From positions 33,031 through 97,030 of the forward strand of contig NZ_JACMYP010000005.1 in the NCBI RefSeq assembly GCF_020889705.1: DNA of 64,000 nucleotides. Direction: 5' to 3'. The notes beneath the pieces were generated by a model, which was not told the DNA's origin, searched no databases, and saw only the letters and a program-made list of their open reading frames with translations. Below are positions 43,578 to 53,111 of this stretch, piece after piece (position 1 is the stretch's first letter; the number at the start of each line of letters is the position of its first letter). Both the position numbers and the translations under genes were made by a program. Source of the stretch: Bradyrhizobium altum. GTDB taxonomy: Bacteria; Pseudomonadota; Alphaproteobacteria; Rhizobiales; Xanthobacteraceae.

Positions 43578-44264
43578 TTACGCCACCTTGGACTTGAGGT
43601 GGCCGAACATGATGTCGCGGGCTGCGTCGTCCATCTCCGCCTTGAAGGTGTGCTTGTCCTTCAGCGCGATCGCGCGCGCCGCCGCCGGCCGCGCCGAGAT
43701 CTCGTCGACCAGCCGCTTCACGTTCGGATATTTGGCGTAGCCTTCCTCGCCGAGGATAAACGGCGCCATCCGCGCCCAGCCCCAGAACGCCATGTCGACG
43801 ATCGTGTAGCTGTCGCCGACCATGTAGCGTGATTTCGCCAGGTGATCGTCGAGGATCTTGTAGTGGCGATGCGCCTCGTACTGGTAGCGGTTGTTGGCGT
43901 AGTCGAGGTCCTTCGGCGCGAAATGCTTGAAATGCACCGCCTGGCCGGAATACGGGCCGAGCCCGGTCGCGATGAACATCAGCCAGGACAGCGTCGCGGC
44001 GCGGTTGGCGGGCGTGTTGGCGGGCAGGAACTTGCCGTTCTCCTCGGCGAGGTAAAGCAGGATGGCGTTGGAGTCGAACACCAGCACCCCGTCGTCATCG
44101 ATCGCCGGCACCTTGCCGTTCGGGTTGACCATGAGGAATTCCGGCGCGAACTGCTCGCCCTTGCGGGTGTCGACCGGGATCGCCTCGAACGGCAGGCCGG
44201 ATTCTTCCAGGAACAGGGCAACCTTGTTCGGGTTCGGCGCACCGTTGAAATAGAATTTGATCAT
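43578..44264 (-). CDS. Glutathione S-transferase
   Basis: A 228-aa GST with the N-terminal fold MIKFYFNGAPNPNKVALFLE, NPNGKVPAIDDDGVLVFDSN for the glutathione site, and a C-terminal helical domain with RYMVGDSYTIVDMAFWGWA. The NPNK start places it near the nu/Ure2p-like class (YfcG, YghU), some of which act as disulfide reductases. The ATG at 44264 follows AAGGGAG. An N-terminal extension in the open frame has no conserved character. Confidence 0.9.
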   Translation of the reverse strand: MIKFYFNGAPNPNKVALFLEESGLPFEAIPVDTRKGEQFAPEFLMVNPNGKVPAIDDDGVLVFDSNAILLYLAEENGKFLPANTPANRAATLSWLMFIATGLGPYSGQAVHFKHFAPKDLDYANNRYQYEAHRHYKILDDHLAKSRYMVGDSYTIVDMAFWGWARMAPFILGEEGYAKYPNVKRLVDEISARPAAARAIALKDKHTFKAEMDDAARDIMFGHLKSKVA

Positions 44265-44398
44265 GAAGGGACTCCCTTGGTTCTTGTGACCGGCGAGATC
44301 GGGACGCGGCGGGGCAAGGCCGCTTGCCCCCTCATGCGCAAAATTCGCTGCAATGCGCAAGCGACGAGTTTGTGAATCAGGGTCGCGTGGCGCGCCGG

Positions 44399-44725
44399 TC
44401 AGCCGGCCCAGAAGAAGCCCAGGATACCCGCGACGATCAGCGCAACGCCCGCGACGTCCAGCACGGCGGCGGAGCGGGTCGCGGCGTGCAGGTTGGAAAG
44501 CCGCGTCGCACGCTCGGAGCCGCGGGCATAGCCGTGCACGATGATCTCTTCATTAAACTCGCCATGCGCCTCGAGGGCGAGCGTCAGGCCGACGCAGACC
44601 AGCAGGATGCCGAAAATGATCAGGCCGAAGAATCCGAGCAGGCCGATCAGCAGCATCGGAAACATGCCGAGCAGGAAGACCGGCAACAGCGGCACCAGCA
44701 GCAAGGTCTCGGATTGTCTTCGCAT
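44399..44725 (-). CDS. Hypothetical small membrane protein
   Basis: A 108-aa protein I do not recognise. It has a strongly hydrophobic N-terminal half (residues about 8-50, probably two helices), a short polar segment EAHGEFNEEIIVHGYARGSE and a C-terminal helix (VLDVAGVALIVAGILGFFWAG). The composition is typical of an inner-membrane protein, and codon use is like its neighbours. No function is proposed. Confidence 0.55.
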   Translation of the reverse strand: MRRQSETLLLVPLLPVFLLGMFPMLLIGLLGFFGLIIFGILLVCVGLTLALEAHGEFNEEIIVHGYARGSERATRLSNLHAATRSAAVLDVAGVALIVAGILGFFWAG

Positions 44726-44820
44726 CGGGCGACCAATCGAAACGGCGAGTGACGGAGGTCAATGTAGGTCCGCCGCCGCGGCGCAACAAGGCGGCCACGT
44801 TCAAGATGGCGTCATCTTTT

Positions 44821-44945
44821 GTCATTCCGGGGCGCCGCGAAGCGGTGAGCCCGGAATCCATTGCGCCACTTGCTCTGCGGCCCAATGGATTCCGGGCTCT
44901 CGCTTCGCGAGCCCTCAGATGCGCAATTGCGCATCGGGGAATGAC
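44821..44945. repeat. Palindromic repeat, family C copy 1
   Basis: GTCATTCCGGGGCG.. to ..CGGGGAATGAC with inner GCCCGGAATCCATTG / CAATGGATTCCGGGC arms. The nested palindrome TGCGCAATTGCGCA is at 44920-44933 in the right arm. Together with the adjacent family D copy it fills most of the 335-bp gap between the small membrane protein and ccrM; I see no gene there. Confidence 0.85.
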
Positions 44946-44956
44946 AGAGATAGAGG

Positions 44957-45043
44957 ACCGTAGGATTGGTGGAGCGAAGCGATACCCATCGATCACACGG
45001 CACGAAGGTGATGGGTTTCGCTTCGCTCTACCCATCCTACGGT
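44957..45043. repeat. Palindromic repeat, family D copy 1
   Basis: ACCGTAGGATTGGTGGAGCG.. to ..CGCTCTACCCATCCTACGGT with CGATACCCATCG / GATGGGTTTCG inner arms. It ends 17 bp before the ccrM stop. Other copies are at 54632 and 60890. Confidence 0.85.
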
Positions 45044-45060
45044 GCCGCATTCGCGGACGC

Positions 45061-46213
<1,153 letters not shown>

Positions 46214-46574
46214 AGGCGACGCTGTCGGCGACGCGGGACTAAACAACCGACTGGCGCCACATTGACCCGGCAAAGTAAAAATCGACTTAATTGGAAATGT
46301 TCATGCAAAAGATTGCAGCAGTTTTTGAACGGCGTGGCGCATTGTCGTTTGCGTTGTGCTGCAACATCAGCGCGTTCGGCAAAAAAATTTGCGGATCATC
46401 AAACCGGCACGATTCGGCCGGTAAACTGGCCGCTGCTTGCGGTGTTAGCAGCGCAAGGGATGCGCGTCTGCGGACTAGGCAATTTTTGCCGGGCAGGATA
46501 TTGATTAACAGAATGGAAATTTTAGGTTGGTGTGTCCCGCAATGGGGCGCCGACTGGAATGAAGGGAAACCGCC
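46214..46574. other. Divergent promoter region between ccrM and the YpfJ-type gene
   Basis: About 360 bp of lower GC than its surroundings, containing the CtrA-like box, A/T-rich tracts (AAAAAAATTT near 46381) and a GATTAACAGAATGG stretch near 46504. No gene is supported: the forward open frame from 46291 lacks a ribosome binding site and domain content. Confidence 0.45.
46275..46290 (-). promoter_or_regulatory. CtrA-like box upstream of ccrM
   Basis: Read on the minus strand: TTAA-N7-TTTAC, one mismatch from the CtrA consensus TTAA-N7-TTAAC, 81-96 bp before the ccrM ATG. CtrA activates ccrM in Caulobacter. Seen by eye only; chance matches are possible in this AT-richer stretch. Confidence 0.5.
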
Positions 46575-47507
46575 ATGCGCTATGATGATTTCCGCCGCAG
46601 CGACGATATCGAAGACCGTCGCGACGACAGCGGAGGCGGCGGCGGTGGTGGCTTCGGGATTCCGATGGGCGGCGGTGGCGGGCTCGGCATCGGCACGGTC
46701 ATTGTGCTTGGCCTGCTCGGCTATGCCTTCGGCATCGATCCGCGCATCCTGATCGGCGGCGCCGAGATTCTCACCGGCGGCGGCCAGGCGCCGAGCTACC
46801 AGACCGATCGCCAGTCGTCGGGCGGGCAGGCCAAGCGCGGCGCGCCGACCGACGAGATGGGCAGCATGATCGCCGGCATCCTCGGCGAGATCGACGATCG
46901 CTGGAGCGAGATCTTCCAGGCCAGCGGCCAGACCTACACCGGTCCGAAGATCGTGCTGTTCCGCAACGCCACCAATGGCGGCCGCTGCGGCATGGCGCAG
47001 TCGGCGATGGGACCGTTCTACTGCCCGCCGGACAAGACCATCTTCCTCGACACCGGCTTCTTCCGCGAGGTCGAGACGCGCTTCCGCGGCTGCTCGGGCA
47101 ACGCCTGCAAATTCACCGCGGCCTATATCATCGCGCATGAGGCCGGCCATCACATCCAGAACCTGCTCGGCATCATCCCGCGGGTGAACCGGCTGCAGCA
47201 GCAGGCCGGCAGCAAGGCCGAGGCCAACGCGCTGCAGGTCAAGGTCGAGTTGCAGGCCGATTGTCTCTCCGGCGTCTGGGTCAACCGCGAGGAGAAGAAG
47301 CGGCCGGGCTTCCTCGAGGCCGGCGACATCGACGCCGCGCTGACCACGGCGAACGCGATCGGCGACGACACGCTGCAGCGGCAGGCGACGGGCAGGGTGG
47401 TGCCTGATTCCTTCACCCACGGCTCCGCCGCGCAGCGCAAGCAATGGTTCATGACCGGCTACCAGCAGGGCACCGTGCAGGCCTGCAACACGTTCGGCGG
47501 CGGGTAA
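46575..47507 (+). CDS. Neutral zinc metallopeptidase (YpfJ family)
   Basis: A 310-aa membrane-anchored putative metallopeptidase. A Gly-rich N-terminus (residues 18-40) leads to one membrane helix (about 38-53), then the YpfJ domain with CGMAQSAMGPFYCPPDKTIFLDTGFF and the zinc motif HEAGHH at 188-193. Later Glu and Asp in QADCLSGVWV provide further ligands. The family is broadly conserved; its substrates are unknown. It is divergent from ccrM. Confidence 0.9.
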   Translation: MRYDDFRRSDDIEDRRDDSGGGGGGGFGIPMGGGGGLGIGTVIVLGLLGYAFGIDPRILIGGAEILTGGGQAPSYQTDRQSSGGQAKRGAPTDEMGSMIAGILGEIDDRWSEIFQASGQTYTGPKIVLFRNATNGGRCGMAQSAMGPFYCPPDKTIFLDTGFFREVETRFRGCSGNACKFTAAYIIAHEAGHHIQNLLGIIPRVNRLQQQAGSKAEANALQVKVELQADCLSGVWVNREEKKRPGFLEAGDIDAALTTANAIGDDTLQRQATGRVVPDSFTHGSAAQRKQWFMTGYQQGTVQACNTFGGG

Positions 47508-47553
47508 CTGCTGCCGCGATGGCGTGAGGGTCATGATGGCCCGCCGCCAGTGG

Positions 47554-47652
47554 CGTCATCCTGAGGTGCTCGCCTCTTGGCGAGCCTCGAAGGATGACGG
47601 AGCCCGCGGCCCATCCGTCGAGGCGCGCTGACGCGCGCACCTCAGGATGACG
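47554..47652. repeat. Palindromic repeat, family E copy 3
   Basis: CGTCATCCTGAGGTGC.. to ..GCACCTCAGGATGACG, near-perfect ends, between the YpfJ-type gene and moaB. It ends 29 bp before the moaB start and would lie in its leader. Confidence 0.85.
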
Positions 47653-47680
47653 GTGGAATGTGCGGAAGGAGCGCACTGTC

Positions 47681-48244
47681 ATGTCTTCGACCGACGAATC
47701 CAAAACCTTCATCCCGCTCAACATCGCGGTGCTGACGATTTCCGACACCCGCACGCTGGCGGATGACAAGTCGGGCACCACGCTGGCCGACCGTCTGACT
47801 GCGGCCGGCCACAAGCTCGCGGCACGAGAGATCGTCACCGACGATGTCGAGGCGATTAGGGCTGTGATCAGGCGCTGGATCGCGGACCCCGGCGTCGATG
47901 CCGTCATCAGCACCGGCGGCACCGGCTTCACCGGCCGCGACGTGACGCCGGAGGCGGTCGAGCCGCTGTTCGAGAAGCGGATGGACGGCTTTTCGATCGC
48001 CTTCCACATGCTGAGCCATGCCAAGATCGGGGCATCGACGATCCAGAGCCGCGCCACCGCCGGTGTTGCGGGCGCGACCTTCATCTTCTGCCTGCCCGGT
48101 TCGCCCGGCGCCTGCCGCGACGGCTGGGACGGCATCCTGGCCGCGCAGCTCGACTACCGCACGCGGCCCTGCAATTTCGTCGAGATCATGCCGCGGCTGG
48201 ATGAACATTTGCGCCGCGCCAAGGCGAAGGGCGCGAGCGCGTAG
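47681..48244 (+). CDS. moaB: Molybdenum cofactor biosynthesis protein B
   Basis: A 187-aa MoaB/MogA-fold protein. Conserved blocks are LNIAVLTISDTRTLADDKSG near residue 15, the substrate loop VISTGGTGFTGRDVTPEAV near 75-95, and FCLPGSPGACRDGWDGIL near 140. It acts in adenylylation of molybdopterin, the step before Mo insertion, or as its paralogue. The ATG at 47681 follows GGAAGGAG nine bases upstream. Confidence 0.9.
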   Translation: MSSTDESKTFIPLNIAVLTISDTRTLADDKSGTTLADRLTAAGHKLAAREIVTDDVEAIRAVIRRWIADPGVDAVISTGGTGFTGRDVTPEAVEPLFEKRMDGFSIAFHMLSHAKIGASTIQSRATAGVAGATFIFCLPGSPGACRDGWDGILAAQLDYRTRPCNFVEIMPRLDEHLRRAKAKGASA

Positions 48245-48260
48245 CCGTCATCCCCTCGCT

Positions 48261-48365
48261 CGTCATTGCGGGGCGCGCGAAGCGCGAGCCCGGAATCCAT
48301 TTTGCCGCAGGTTCTGTGGCCCGATGGATTCCGGGTTCATCGCTGCGCGATGCCCCGGAATGACG
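48261..48365. repeat. Palindromic repeat, family C copy 2
   Basis: CGTCATTGCGGGGCGCGCG.. to ..CCCCGGAATGACG between the convergent moaB and MarR-GNAT genes. This copy lacks the nested TGCGCAATTGCGCA palindrome, so it shows the empty version of the site. Confidence 0.85.
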
Positions 48366-48378
48366 ACGGGGAGGGGCC

Positions 48379-49320
48379 CTACAACTCCAGCTCCCACGTT
48401 TCCCCGACCAGGTCGACGCCAAAACTGTGGTGCTTCCCTTCCTTGACGCGCTCAAAGCCGGCACGCGCATAGATGCCGCGCGCGGCGACCAAAATGCTCT
48501 GGGTCCACAGCGTCATCTTCCTGTAGCCCATCTCGCGTGCGGAGCGGACGCACTGGTCGACCAGTGCGCGGCCGACGCCGAGCCCGCGCGCCTTCTCCTC
48601 CACCGCCAACAGCCGCAGCTTGGCGACCCCGTCGCCGCCGTTGACCAGGAAGACCGAGCCGACCGGCTCGCCGTCGACCTCCGCGATCCAGCAATGCTCA
48701 CAGGCCGGATCGAACGATCGCAGAAACTGCGCGCAGATCTCGGCCACCAACGCCTCGTAGCTGATGTCCCAGCCGTATTCCTCCGCGTAGGCGCGACCCT
48801 GTTGCGAGATCACCCACCCGATGTCGCCGACGCGATGACTGCGCAGCAGGAAACCCACCGGCTTCTCGGCCGGCGGCTCCAGCGACTGCTCGATCGTGCT
48901 CATGGCACGCACCACGGCCGCACGCCGGTCGCCGTCCATCTGCTTTAGCAGCGCCCCGACCTCGTTGCGCGAGCGGCTGTCGAGGTCGGCGGCAGCAGTG
49001 CGGCCCTTGGCGGTGAGGGCCACCTCATTGACGCGCTTGTCGGCCTTTGACGGCTTGCGCGTCACGATCTGGCGGCGCTGCAGTGCCTGTAGCGTGCGGC
49101 TGACGAAGCCGGCATCGAGGTCGAGATCGCGCACCAGGTCGGTCGCGGTGCAATCGGCGCGATGCGCGAGCTCGTAGATGATCCGCGCTTCCTGCAGCGT
49201 GAATGGGGAGTGCAGCAGCTTCGGCTCGATGATGCCGAGCTTGCGGGTATAGAACCGGCTGAAGCCGCGGACCGCGGCGACCTGGCTCTCGAGGGCGGTG
49301 TCATGGAAGTTTGATTTCAT
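48379..49320 (-). CDS. MarR-GNAT fusion protein
   Basis: A 313-aa fusion of an N-terminal MarR-type winged helix (residues about 15-150: LHSPFTLQEARIIYELAH, CTATDLVRDLDLDAGFVSRT, RKPSKADKRVNEVALT) and a C-terminal GNAT acetyltransferase (about 160-313: acetyl-CoA loop AVEEKARGLGVGRALVDQC). Such fusions are known but poorly characterised; a DNA-binding acetyltransferase could couple metabolite acetylation to transcription. The ATG at 49320 has no clear ribosome binding site. A perfect palindrome lies 8 bp upstream and is the probable self-operator. Confidence 0.88.
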   Translation of the reverse strand: MKSNFHDTALESQVAAVRGFSRFYTRKLGIIEPKLLHSPFTLQEARIIYELAHRADCTATDLVRDLDLDAGFVSRTLQALQRRQIVTRKPSKADKRVNEVALTAKGRTAAADLDSRSRNEVGALLKQMDGDRRAAVVRAMSTIEQSLEPPAEKPVGFLLRSHRVGDIGWVISQQGRAYAEEYGWDISYEALVAEICAQFLRSFDPACEHCWIAEVDGEPVGSVFLVNGGDGVAKLRLLAVEEKARGLGVGRALVDQCVRSAREMGYRKMTLWTQSILVAARGIYARAGFERVKEGKHHSFGVDLVGETWELEL

Positions 49321-49327
49321 CAAACAT

Positions 49328-49350
49328 ATTATTTGACGGAATCAAATAAT
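49328..49350 (-). promoter_or_regulatory. Operator palindrome of the MarR-GNAT gene
   Basis: ATTATTTGA-CGGAA-TCAAATAAT, perfect 9-bp arms and 5-nt spacer, starting 8 bp upstream of the MarR-GNAT ATG. It is AT-rich in a GC-rich background. Size and symmetry fit a MarR dimer site; autoregulation is inference. Confidence 0.7.
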
Positions 49351-49413
49351 TCGCAAGCGCTTTCTAGCGCTGTTGCTTCGCGCGAACCGGTATCTGCTTC
49401 GCTTGAATATGCC

Positions 49414-49983
49414 TTACGCCACCATGATCCGGCTGCGCAGCATGGTGCGGGAGGAGCGGCCGAGCCGGCGCAGCAGGCGCGCCTCGGAGCGGCGGGCGTC
49501 CGGCCGGTAGCCGCCGATCCGCTCGTAGTGCTCGCGTGCGATCAAGAGGCCCTGTTCGGCCGAGGGGCCGGTGATCATCCGGGCGACGAATTTGAGGCCG
49601 TCGCGCAGACCGGGGTCGGTATAGGGCGCGCGGGCGTAGCGGAAGATGCCGGCGCGGTCCTTGCCGCTCGCTGCCACCATCTGGATGAACTGGGTGGTCT
49701 CCTCGATCCAGCCCGCATCGAGCACCGCACCCGGATGCAGGAACATCAGCCAGGGCGAACGCGCCTGCCGCGCACCTGCCGCAAGCGCCGCGGCGCGCGT
49801 GCCCTCGAAACGTAGGAAGCCGCAGCCGGCGACGTCGGCGACGCGCTCGATCACGTCGCTATCGGTGCGGTCGACCAGCAGCACCTCGCGGACGACGCCG
49901 GCGGCTGCGCCCGGCACCAGCGCCGCCAATGTTGCGACCGCGGTGCGCTCGACCCCGTCGGTGGGAATGATCACGCTCAGCAT
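49414..49983 (-). CDS. Family 2-like glycosyltransferase
   Basis: A 189-aa protein with the GT-A start MLSVIIPTDGVERTAVATLA and a DRTDSD segment near residue 40, then WLMFLHPGAVLDAGWIEE, the block that holds the metal-binding region of many family 2 enzymes. It is shorter than a typical GT2 (over 250 aa) and no classical DxD is obvious, so it may be a minimal or degenerate transferase. Sugar donor and acceptor are unknown. Confidence 0.7.
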   Translation of the reverse strand: MLSVIIPTDGVERTAVATLAALVPGAAAGVVREVLLVDRTDSDVIERVADVAGCGFLRFEGTRAAALAAGARQARSPWLMFLHPGAVLDAGWIEETTQFIQMVAASGKDRAGIFRYARAPYTDPGLRDGLKFVARMITGPSAEQGLLIAREHYERIGGYRPDARRSEARLLRRLGRSSRTMLRSRIMVA

Positions 49984-50146
49984 GATTTGAGGCTTCGCTG
50001 GCTCAAACGGTGGAGAAACTCCGGCCGTGTTATCACCTTGTCATATTCAAAGCAGCCTTTTCGCCTGCAGATTTTTACGCCATCACTTTGTGGATTTTCT
50101 CAGCTCTTGTTCTTGATTTGTTCTCGCGCTGTGTTAGCTTCAAAGC

Positions 50147-51313
50147 ATGAGCCGAGCATCCTCTCATGCCCTCAAGCACCCGCCGGTAACGGCGCCCTCC
50201 GATAACCCGGCGGGTGCACCCACCCCTTTTCCCGAGCTTGCGGTCGCGATCGAGCGCGAGCGGCGGCGCGGCCGCGGCGCGCAGTCCAACGCCAGCGGCC
50301 GCTACGAGGCCGAGGCGCGGGTTGCCTTCGACGACGGCTGGCAGAGCCTCGACGACCTGCCGCCGTTTTCGACCAGCGTGGCGCTCGACACCTCACGCAA
50401 GGTGATCACGCGCAACGACTCGCCCGATATCGGCTTCGACCGCTCGATCAATCCCTATCGCGGCTGCGAGCACGGCTGCGTCTATTGCTTCGCGCGGCCG
50501 ACCCACGCCTATCTCGGCCTGTCGCCGGGCCTCGACTTCGAGTCGAAGCTGTTCGCCAAGCCGGATGCGCCCGCGCTGCTGGAAAAGGAGCTGGCGGCGC
50601 CCGATTACGAGGCGCGGATGATCGCGATCGGCACCAACACCGATCCCTATCAGCCGATCGAGCGCGAACGGAAAATCATGCGCGGTATCCTCGAGGTGCT
50701 GGAGCGCGCCGGCCATCCGGTCGGCATCGTCACCAAGTCGGCGCTGGTGACCCGCGACATCGATATTCTCGCGCGGATGGCCAAGCGCAATCTCGCCAAG
50801 GTCGCGCTCTCGGTGACGACGCTCGACCCGAAGCTCGCCCGCACCATGGAGCCGCGCGCCTCGACCCCGTCGAAGCGGCTCGAGGCGATCAAGCGGCTCG
50901 CGGATGCCGGCATCCCGACCACGGTGATGGTCGCGCCCGTGATCCCGGCGCTGAACGATTCCGAGATCGAGCGCATCCTCGATGCCGCCGTGCATGCCGG
51001 CGCCAGGGAGGCGAGCTATGTGCTGCTGCGGCTGCCGCTCGAGGTGCGCGATCTGTTCCGCGAATGGCTGATGGCGAACTATCCCGACCGCTATCGTCAT
51101 GTCTTCACGCTGATCCGCGACATGCGCGGCGGCCGCGATTACGACTCGCAATGGGGCACAAGGATGAAGGGCACCGGCCCGATGGCCTGGATGATCGGCC
51201 GCCGTTTCGAGATCGCCTGCGAAAAGCTCGGTCTCAACAAGCGGCGCACCAAGCTGACCACCGATCATTTCGCCAAGCCGAAGCGCAGCGGGCAGCAGCT
51301 CAGTTTGTTCTAG
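50147..51313 (+). CDS. PA0069-type radical SAM protein
   Basis: A 388-aa radical SAM protein of the PA0069 family, related to spore photoproduct lyase-like proteins. The iron-sulfur motif is C107-x3-C111-x2-C114 in NPYRGCEHGCVYCFARPTHA, followed by IAIGTNTDPYQPIERERKI and GIVTKSALVTRDIDIL. The end KRSGQQLSLF is common in the family. The reaction is unknown. No strong ribosome binding site is visible at the ATG. Confidence 0.85.
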   Translation: MSRASSHALKHPPVTAPSDNPAGAPTPFPELAVAIERERRRGRGAQSNASGRYEAEARVAFDDGWQSLDDLPPFSTSVALDTSRKVITRNDSPDIGFDRSINPYRGCEHGCVYCFARPTHAYLGLSPGLDFESKLFAKPDAPALLEKELAAPDYEARMIAIGTNTDPYQPIERERKIMRGILEVLERAGHPVGIVTKSALVTRDIDILARMAKRNLAKVALSVTTLDPKLARTMEPRASTPSKRLEAIKRLADAGIPTTVMVAPVIPALNDSEIERILDAAVHAGAREASYVLLRLPLEVRDLFREWLMANYPDRYRHVFTLIRDMRGGRDYDSQWGTRMKGTGPMAWMIGRRFEIACEKLGLNKRRTKLTTDHFAKPKRSGQQLSLF

Positions 51314-51330
51314 GTGAGGACCCGTGGGTG

Positions 51331-51454
51331 CGTAGCCCGGATGCAGCCAACGGGTCGCGCGAACGCGCGCCCGATGACAGGCTCCGCGAAATCCGGGGCC
51401 TTGCGTCCGCGGCCAAAACTTTCCCGGATTGCGCTTCGCTCCATCCGGGCTACG
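51331..51454. repeat. Palindromic repeat, family F
   Basis: CGTAGCCCGGATGCAGC.. to ..CTCCATCCGGGCTACG with inner CGGGTCGCGCGAACGCGCGCCCG hairpin. Only copy of this family in the window; it lies between the radical SAM gene and the VOC gene and would be in the VOC leader. Confidence 0.8.
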
Positions 51455-51483
51455 AAGAAGAAGTCAAAACAGTGAGTGCAACA

Positions 51484-51930
51484 ATGAGTAACGCCCCGAT
51501 CGCCCGCTTTACCGTCCTCACGCTCGGCGTCAGCGACATGCGCGCCAGCATCGCCTTTTACGAATCGCTCGGCTTCACCAGAAAGATGCGCGCGACCGGC
51601 GAGGAGGTCGCTTTCTTCGAGACCGGCGGCACCGTGCTCGGGCTGTTCCCGTGGCATCTGCTCGCCGCCGATGCCGGACTGCCCGATCAGCCGCGGCCTT
51701 CAGCGTTCCGCGGCGTTGCGATTGCCTGGAACTGCAACGACGATGCCGAGGTCGATCGTGTGATGGCGTTCGCGCTGTCGAAAGGTGCCACATTGCTCAA
51801 GCCCGCGCAGCCGACGAGCTATGGCGGCTATTGCGGATATTTCGGCGATCCCGACGGCCACGCCTGGGAAGTGGTGCGCGCGCCGGGTTTTGAGGTTCTC
51901 GATAGCGGGCGGGTGTCGATCCCTGATTAG
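51484..51930 (+). CDS. VOC family protein (glyoxalase-like)
   Basis: A 148-aa vicinal-oxygen-chelate protein with two beta-alpha-beta-beta-beta modules: RFTVLTLGVSDMRASIAFYE at the N-terminus and YCGYFGDPDGHAWEVV near the C-terminus, where the His and Glu could bind a metal. The family includes glyoxalase I, resistance proteins and dioxygenases; nothing more specific is justified. An in-frame GTG at 51473 is an alternative start. Confidence 0.8.
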   Translation: MSNAPIARFTVLTLGVSDMRASIAFYESLGFTRKMRATGEEVAFFETGGTVLGLFPWHLLAADAGLPDQPRPSAFRGVAIAWNCNDDAEVDRVMAFALSKGATLLKPAQPTSYGGYCGYFGDPDGHAWEVVRAPGFEVLDSGRVSIPD

Positions 51931-52008
51931 AGCGAGCCGAATTGAATAACGGGGAAGGGCGCCGGGTTCCCGGTTGCGTCGCGGAGCCGGCTTAATCACC
52001 ATCCCCGC

Positions 52009-52785
52009 ATGATTCGGGACAAGTCCAAAAGCGCGACAAAAACCACGTCGAAGAAGGCGCCGGCCAAATCAGCCAGGCCGGAGAAGCGCGTCGTCGCCGT
52101 GACGCGGCCGAGCTTCCGGCGCGAGCGCGCACTGATCAAGCGCGGCATTTGGCCGGTCGCCGGCTGCGACGAGGCCGGGCGCGGCCCGCTGGCAGGTCCC
52201 GTGGTCGCCGCCGCCGTAGTGCTGGATCCCGCTCGCGTTCCCAAGGGCCTCGATGATTCCAAGCGGCTGACCGCCGAGCGCCGCGAGGAACTGTTCGAGG
52301 AAATCTGCGCCACCGCAGCGTTCTCGGTCGCGGTGGCCTCGCCGGCGCGAATCGACCGCGACAACATCCTGCGCGCCTCGCTGTGGGCGCTGGCGCGCGC
52401 CGTCCACGCGCTGCCGGAAATGCCGAAATACGTCTTCGTCGATGGCCGCGACAAGCTCGCCACGCCCTGCGACTGCGACGCCGTGATCGGCGGCGACGGC
52501 ATCGTGGCCTCGATCGCGGCGGCCTCGATCATTGCCAAGGTCACCCGCGACCGCCTGATGTGCGCGCTGGCGCTGGATTGCCCTGGCTACGGTTTCGAGC
52601 AGCACAAAGGCTATGGCGTCCCCGAGCACCTCGAGGCGCTGGACCGGCTCGGCCCCAGCACCCATCACCGCAGCTTCTTCGCCCCCGTCGCCGCCGCGCG
52701 GCTGAAGCATTTCCCGGTCCCGGCCGAGCCCGACCTGTTCACGGTGGACGCGGAAAGCCAGGCCGCGGCATCGGCGGCGGCATAG
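52009..52785 (+). CDS. rnhB: Ribonuclease HII
   Basis: A 258-aa RNase HII that removes ribonucleotides from DNA and RNA-DNA hybrids. The catalytic acidic residues are in [20 protein letters not shown] (Asp-Glu) and in VFVDGRD, with [11 protein letters not shown] and HHRSF at the end. An N-terminal extension of about 50 Lys/Ala/Thr-rich residues precedes the fold; an internal start is possible but none has a better ribosome binding site. Confidence 0.93.
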   Translation: MIRDKSKSATKTTSKKAPAKSARPEKRVVAVTRPSFRRERALIKRGIWPVAGCDEAGRGPLAGPVVAAAVVLDPARVPKGLDDSKRLTAERREELFEEICATAAFSVAVASPARIDRDNILRASLWALARAVHALPEMPKYVFVDGRDKLATPCDCDAVIGGDGIVASIAAASIIAKVTRDRLMCALALDCPGYGFEQHKGYGVPEHLEALDRLGPSTHHRSFFAPVAAARLKHFPVPAEPDLFTVDAESQAAASAAA

Positions 52786-52813
52786 AGCGCATCGGCTCCA
52801 ACCCACCCAACGC

Positions 52814-52984
52814 TGTCATCGCCCGGCTCTCGCCGCCTCCGCTAAAGCTTTGGCGCGCCTAGGATCACAGCCTCGTCGAAGCCTCGGCGGAGACGGGACC
52901 GGGCGATCCGGTATTCCAGAGACAGTCGTGTTCAAGCCCAGCCGCCGCGGCGTACTGGATGCCTCGCCTTCGCGGGGCATGACA
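52814..52984. repeat. Palindromic repeat, family G, composite
   Basis: Ends TGTCATCGCCCGG.. to ..CGGGGCATGACA are inverted and CGGGCGATCCGGTATTCCAG / CGTACTGGATGCC arms pair. The left arm appears interrupted by about 65 bp (52831-52895) that form their own imperfect hairpin (TCGCCGCCTCCGC.. / ..GCCTCGGCGGAGAC). It fills the 326-bp gap between rnhB and the GT39 gene; no gene is visible there. Confidence 0.65.
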
Positions 52985-53111
52985 TCTTTGTTTGGCTTTG
53001 CACGGTAGACTCACCGGCCCCCGTTGCCTCCACCGCCGCCGCCGTTTATCAAAACCCTCGGGATCAGATGGCGCCGCTCCGTGCGGGTGGCTGGGGCATT
53101 TCAGGCGTTTC

